DNA of 64,000 nucleotides, taken from positions 113,501 to 177,500 of the forward strand of contig CAVMKG010000237.1 in assembly GCA_963682025.1 (NCBI GenBank), given 5' to 3'. The stretch is from Cordilura impudica. Its lineage: Eukaryota; Arthropoda; Insecta; Diptera; Scathophagidae. Shown here one piece after another: positions 59,301 to 64,000 of this stretch. A program made the position numbers and the translations under genes. A model generated the notes under the pieces. It searched no databases, had not been told where the DNA came from, and worked only from the letters and a program-made list of their open reading frames with translations. The stretch's first letter is position 1. Each line of letters begins with the position of its first letter.

Positions 59301-62300
59301 TTTTAATTTTTAATTTTTAATTTTTAATTTTTAATTTTTAATTTTTAATTTTTAATTTTTAATTTTTAATTTTAATTTTTAATTTTTAATTTTTAATTTT
59401 TAATTTTTAATTTTTAATTTTTAATTTTTAATTTTTAATTTTTAATTTTTAATTTTTAATTTTTAATTTTTAATTTTTAATTTTTAATTTTTAATTTTTA
59501 ATTTTTAATTTTTAATTTTTAATTTTTAATTTTTAATTTTTAATTTTTAATTTTTAATTTTTAATTTTTAATTTTTAATTTTTAATTTTTAATTTTTAAT
59601 TTTTAATTTTTAATTTTTAATTTTTAATTTTTAATTTTTAATTTTTAATTTTTAATTTTTAATTTTTAATTTTTAATTTTTAATTTTTAATTTTTAATTT
59701 TTAATTTTTAATTTTTAATTTTTAATTTTTAATTTTTAATTTTTAATTTTTAATTTTTAATTTTTAATTTTTAATTTTTAATTTTTAATTTTTAATTTTT
59801 AATTTTTAATTTTTAATTTTTAATTTTTAATTTTTAATTTTTAATTTTTAATTTTTAATTTTTAATTTTTAATTTTTAATTTTTAATTTTTAATTTTTAA
59901 TTTTTAATTTTTAATTTTTAATTTTTAATTTTTAATTTTTAATTTTTAATTTTTAATTTTTAATTTTTAATTTTTAATTTTTAATTTTTAATTTTTAATT
60001 TTTAATTTTTAATTTTTAATTTTTAATTTTTAATTTTTAATTTTTAATTTTTAATTTTTAATTTTTAATTTTTAATTTTTAATTTTTAATTTTTAATTTT
60101 TAATTTTTAATTTTTAATTTTTAATTTTTAATTTTTAATTTTTAATTTTTAATTTTTAATTTTTAATTTTTAATTTTTAATTTTTAATTTTTAATTTTTA
60201 ATTTTTAATTTTTAATTTTTAATTTTTAATTTTTAATTTTTAATTTTTAATTTTTAATTTTTAATTTTTAATTTTTAATTTTTAATTTTTAATTTTTAAT
60301 TTTTAATTTTTAATTTTTAATTTTTAATTTTTAATTTTTAATTTTTAATTTTTAATTTTTAATTTTTAATTTTTAATTTTTAATTTTTAATTTTTAATTT
60401 TTAATTTTTAATTTTTAATTTTTAATTTTTAATTTTTAATTTTTAATTTTTAATTTTTAATTTTTAATTTTTAATTTTTAATTTTTAATTTTTAATTTTT
60501 AATTTTTAATTTTTAATTTTTAATTTTTAATTTTTAATTTTTAATTTTTAATTTTTAATTTTTAATTTTTAATTTTTAATTTTTAATTTTTAATTTTTAA
60601 TTTTTAATTTTTAATTTTTAATTTTTAATTTTTAATTTTTAATTTTTAATTTTTAATTTTTAATTTTTAATTTTTAATTTTTAATTTTTAATTTTTAATT
60701 TTTAATTTTTAATTTTTAATTTTTAATTTTTAATTTTTAATTTTTAATTTTTAATTTTTAATTTTTAATTTTTAATTTTTAATTTTTAATTTTTAATTTT
60801 TAATTTTTAATTTTTAATTTTTAATTTTTAATTTTTAATTTTTAATTTTTAATTTTTAATTTTTAATTTTTAATTTTTAATTTTTAATTTTTAATTTTTA
60901 ATTTTTAATTTTTAATTTTTAATTTTTAATTTTTAATTTTTAATTTTTAATTTTTAATTTTTAATTTTTAATTTTTAATTTTTAATTTTTAATTTTTAAT
61001 TTTTAATTTTTAATTTTTAATTTTTAATTTTTAATTTTTAATTTTTAATTTTTAATTTTTAATTTTTAATTTTTAATTTTTAATTTTTAATTTTTAATTT
61101 TTAATTTTTAATTTTTAATTTTTAATTTTTAATTTTTAATTTTTAATTTTTAATTTTTAATTTTTAATTTTTAATTTTTAATTTTTAATTTTTAATTTTT
61201 AATTTTTAATTTTTAATTTTTAATTTTTAATTTTTAATTTTTAATTTTTAATTTTTAATTTTTAATTTTTAATTTTTAATTTTTAATTTTTAATTTTTAA
61301 TTTTTAATTTTTAATTTTTAATTTTTAATTTTTAATTTTTAATTTTTAATTTTTAATTTTTAATTTTTAATTTTTAATTTTTAATTTTTAATTTTTAATT
61401 TTTAATTTTTAATTTTTAATTTTTAATTTTTAATTTTTAATTTTTAATTTTTAATTTTTAATTTTTAATTTTTAATTTTTAATTTTTAATTTTTAATTTT
61501 TAATTTTTAATTTTTAATTTTTAATTTTTAATTTTTAATTTTTAATTTTTAATTTTTAATTTTTAATTTTTAATTTTTAATTTTTAATTTTTAATTTTTA
61601 ATTTTTAATTTTTAATTTTTAATTTTTAATTTTTAATTTTTAATTTTTAATTTTTAATTTTTAATTTTTAATTTTTAATTTTTAATTTTTAATTTTTAAT
61701 TTTTAATTTTTAATTTTTAATTTTTAATTTTTAATTTTTAATTTTTAATTTTTAATTTTTAATTTTTAATTTTTAATTTTTAATTTTTAATTTTTAATTT
61801 TTAATTTTTAATTTTTAATTTTTAATTTTTAATTTTTAATTTTTAATTTTTAATTTTTAATTTTTAATTTTTAATTTTTAATTTTTAATTTTTAATTTTT
61901 AATTTTTAATTTTTAATTTTTAATTTTTAATTTTTAATTTTTAATTTTTAATTTTTAATTTTTAATTTTTAATTTTTAATTTTTAATTTTTAATTTTTAA
62001 TTTTTAATTTTTAATTTTTAATTTTTAATTTTTAATTTTTAATTTTTAATTTTTAATTTTTAATTTTTAATTTTTAATTTTTAATTTTTAATTTTTAATT
62101 TTTAATTTTTAATTTTTAATTTTTAATTTTTAATTTTTAATTTTTAATTTTTAATTTTTAATTTTTAATTTTTAATTTTTAATTTTTAATTTTTAATTTT
62201 TAATTTTTAATTTTTAATTTTTAATTTTTAATTTTTAATTTTTAATTTTTAATTTTTAATTTTTAATTTTTAATTTTTAATTTTTAATTTTTAATTTTTA

Positions 62301-64000
62301 ATTTTTAATTTTTAATTTTTAATTTTTAATTTTTAATTTTTAATTTTTAATTTTTAATTTTTAATTTTTAATTTTTAATTTTTAATTTTTAATTTTTAAT
62401 TTTTAATTTTTAATTTTTAATTTTTAATTTTTAATTTTTAATTTTTAATTTTTAATTTTTAATTTTTAATTTTTAATTTTTAATTTTTAATTTTTAATTT
62501 TTAATTTTTAATTTTTAATTTTTAATTTTTAATTTTTAATTTTTAATTTTTAATTTTTAATTTTTAATTTTTAATTTTTAATTTTTAATTTTTAATTTTT
62601 AATTTTTAATTTTTAATTTTTAATTTTTAATTTTTAATTTTTAATTTTTAATTTTTAATTTTTAATTTTTAATTTTTAATTTTTAATTTTTAATTTTTAA
62701 TTTTTAATTTTTAATTTTTAATTTTTAATTTTTAATTTTTAATTTTTAATTTTTAATTTTTAATTTTTAATTTTTAATTTTTAATTTTTAATTTTTAATT
62801 TTTAATTTTTAATTTTTAATTTTTAATTTTTAATTTTTAATTTTTAATTTTTAATTTTTAATTTTTAATTTTTAATTTTTAATTTTTAATTTTTAATTTT
62901 TAATTTTTAATTTTTAATTTTTAATTTTTAATTTTTAATTTTTAATTTTTAATTTTTAATTTTTAATTTTTAATTTTTAATTTTTAATTTTTAATTTTTA
63001 ATTTTTAATTTTTAATTTTTAATTTTTAATTTTTAATTTTTAATTTTTAATTTTTAATTTTTAATTTTTAATTTTTAATTTTTAATTTTTAATTTTTAAT
63101 TTTTAATTTTTAATTTTTAATTTTTAATTTTTAATTTTTAATTTTTAATTTTTAATTTTTAATTTTTAATTTTTAATTTTTAATTTTTAATTTTTAATTT
63201 TTAATTTTTAATTTTTAATTTTTAATTTTTAATTTTTAATTTTTAATTTTTAATTTTTAATTTTTAATTTTTAATTTTTAATTTTTAATTTTTAATTTTT
63301 AATTTTTAATTTTTAATTTTTAATTTTTAATTTTTAATTTTTAATTTTTAATTTTTAATTTTTAATTTTTAATTTTTAATTTTTAATTTTTAATTTTTAA
63401 TTTTTAATTTTTAATTTTTAATTTTTAATTTTTAATTTTTAATTTTTAATTTTTAATTTTTAATTTTTAATTTTTAATTTTTAATTTTTAATTTTTAATT
63501 TTTAATTTTTAATTTTTAATTTTTAATTTTTAATTTTTAATTTTTAATTTTTAATTTTTAATTTTTAATTTTTAATTTTTAATTTTTAATTTTTAATTTT
63601 TAATTTTTAATTTTTAATTTTTAATTTTTAATTTTTAATTTTTAATTTTTAATTTTTAATTTTTAATTTTTAATTTTTAATTTTTAATTTTTAATTTTTA
63701 ATTTTTAATTTTTAATTTTTAATTTTTAATATTTAATTTTTAATTTTTAGTTTTTAATTTTTAATTTTTAGTTTTTAATTTTTAATTTTTAATTTTTAAT
63801 TTTTAATTTTTAATTTTTAATTTTTAATTTTTAATTTTTAATTTTTAATTTTTAATTTTTAATTTTTAATTTTTAATTTTTAGTTTTTAATTTTTAATTT
63901 TTAATTTTTAATTTTGATTATTTAATTTTTAATTTTTAATTTTTAATTTTTAATTTTAAATTTTTATTTTTAATTTTTAATTTTTAATTTTTAATTTTTA
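53354..64000. repeat. heptanucleotide satellite (AATTTTT)n, right block, runs off the window
   Basis: About 10.6 kb continuing the same repeat. Variant blocks occur to about 58008 (for example TTTGTAATTTGTAA at about 53855, 55065 and 56041; AAGTATT at 56131; a TTCTTAA...TTTACTTTTTAGTTTTTAATATTTAA block at 57860-58005 that also occurs at 51930-52070). From about 58008 to 63728 I saw only one deviating unit (a four-T unit near 59370). Variants reappear at 63729-63970. Confidence 0.97.

Noticed and set aside
31482..64000. CRISPR array or telomere
   Set aside because: The array has no spacers, so it is not CRISPR. The unit is not TTAGG, and Diptera lack telomerase-type repeats; a chromosome end cannot be argued from the sequence.

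Overview
The window looks like nuclear DNA of a higher fly (Diptera, probably a calyptrate such as a blow fly or a relative; the family is inference). Reasons: the only confidently recognised host gene is the 3' part of an insect unc-4 homeobox gene with spliced exons; almost everything else is AT-rich non-coding DNA packed with decayed eukaryotic transposons (CR1/jockey-like non-LTR elements, a Tc1-like remnant, DINE-1/Helitron-like elements, several fold-back MITEs). There are no bacterial operons, ribosome binding sites, tRNAs or rRNAs. Layout. 1-15 kb: downstream flank of unc-4, holding a damaged CR1-like retrotransposon (about 3.2-7.3 kb, minus strand) with a 3' fragment of the same family at 0.1-0.9 kb, a fold-back element (1.8-2.3 kb), a Tc1 transposase remnant (8.6-9.0 kb), a Helitron-like element nested in older tandem repeats (9.4-10.5 kb) and MITE copies around 13.1-13.9 kb. 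15.1-17.4 kb: two unc-4 exons on the minus strand, from homeodomain helix 3 to the stop codon. 17.4-31.5 kb: no further exon found; four long-armed or TTAA-flanked fold-back or terminal-inverted-repeat elements, three well-preserved copies of a CACACAGAAAA-ended MITE, a third non-LTR copy, Helitron-like ends and a 2.8-kb composite transposon with a decayed ORF. 31.5-64 kb: about 32 kb of an almost GC-free heptanucleotide satellite (AATTTTT)n that runs off the right edge, with higher-order repeat structure in its left two thirds, one 433-bp non-satellite island at 52.9-53.35 kb that ends in a perfect 72-bp inverted repeat, and a nearly monotone 5.7-kb block at 58.0-63.7 kb. How it fits together. 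unc-4 is read right to left, and the exon at 17.2-17.4 kb begins at homeodomain Val47 in phase 0. The first 46 homeodomain residues and the N-terminus are not seen anywhere to its right. If the assembly is correct they lie beyond position 64000, so the whole satellite and the 14 kb of transposons would sit inside one unc-4 intron of more than 46.6 kb. That is the most interesting inference in the window; long reads and RNA-seq would test it.
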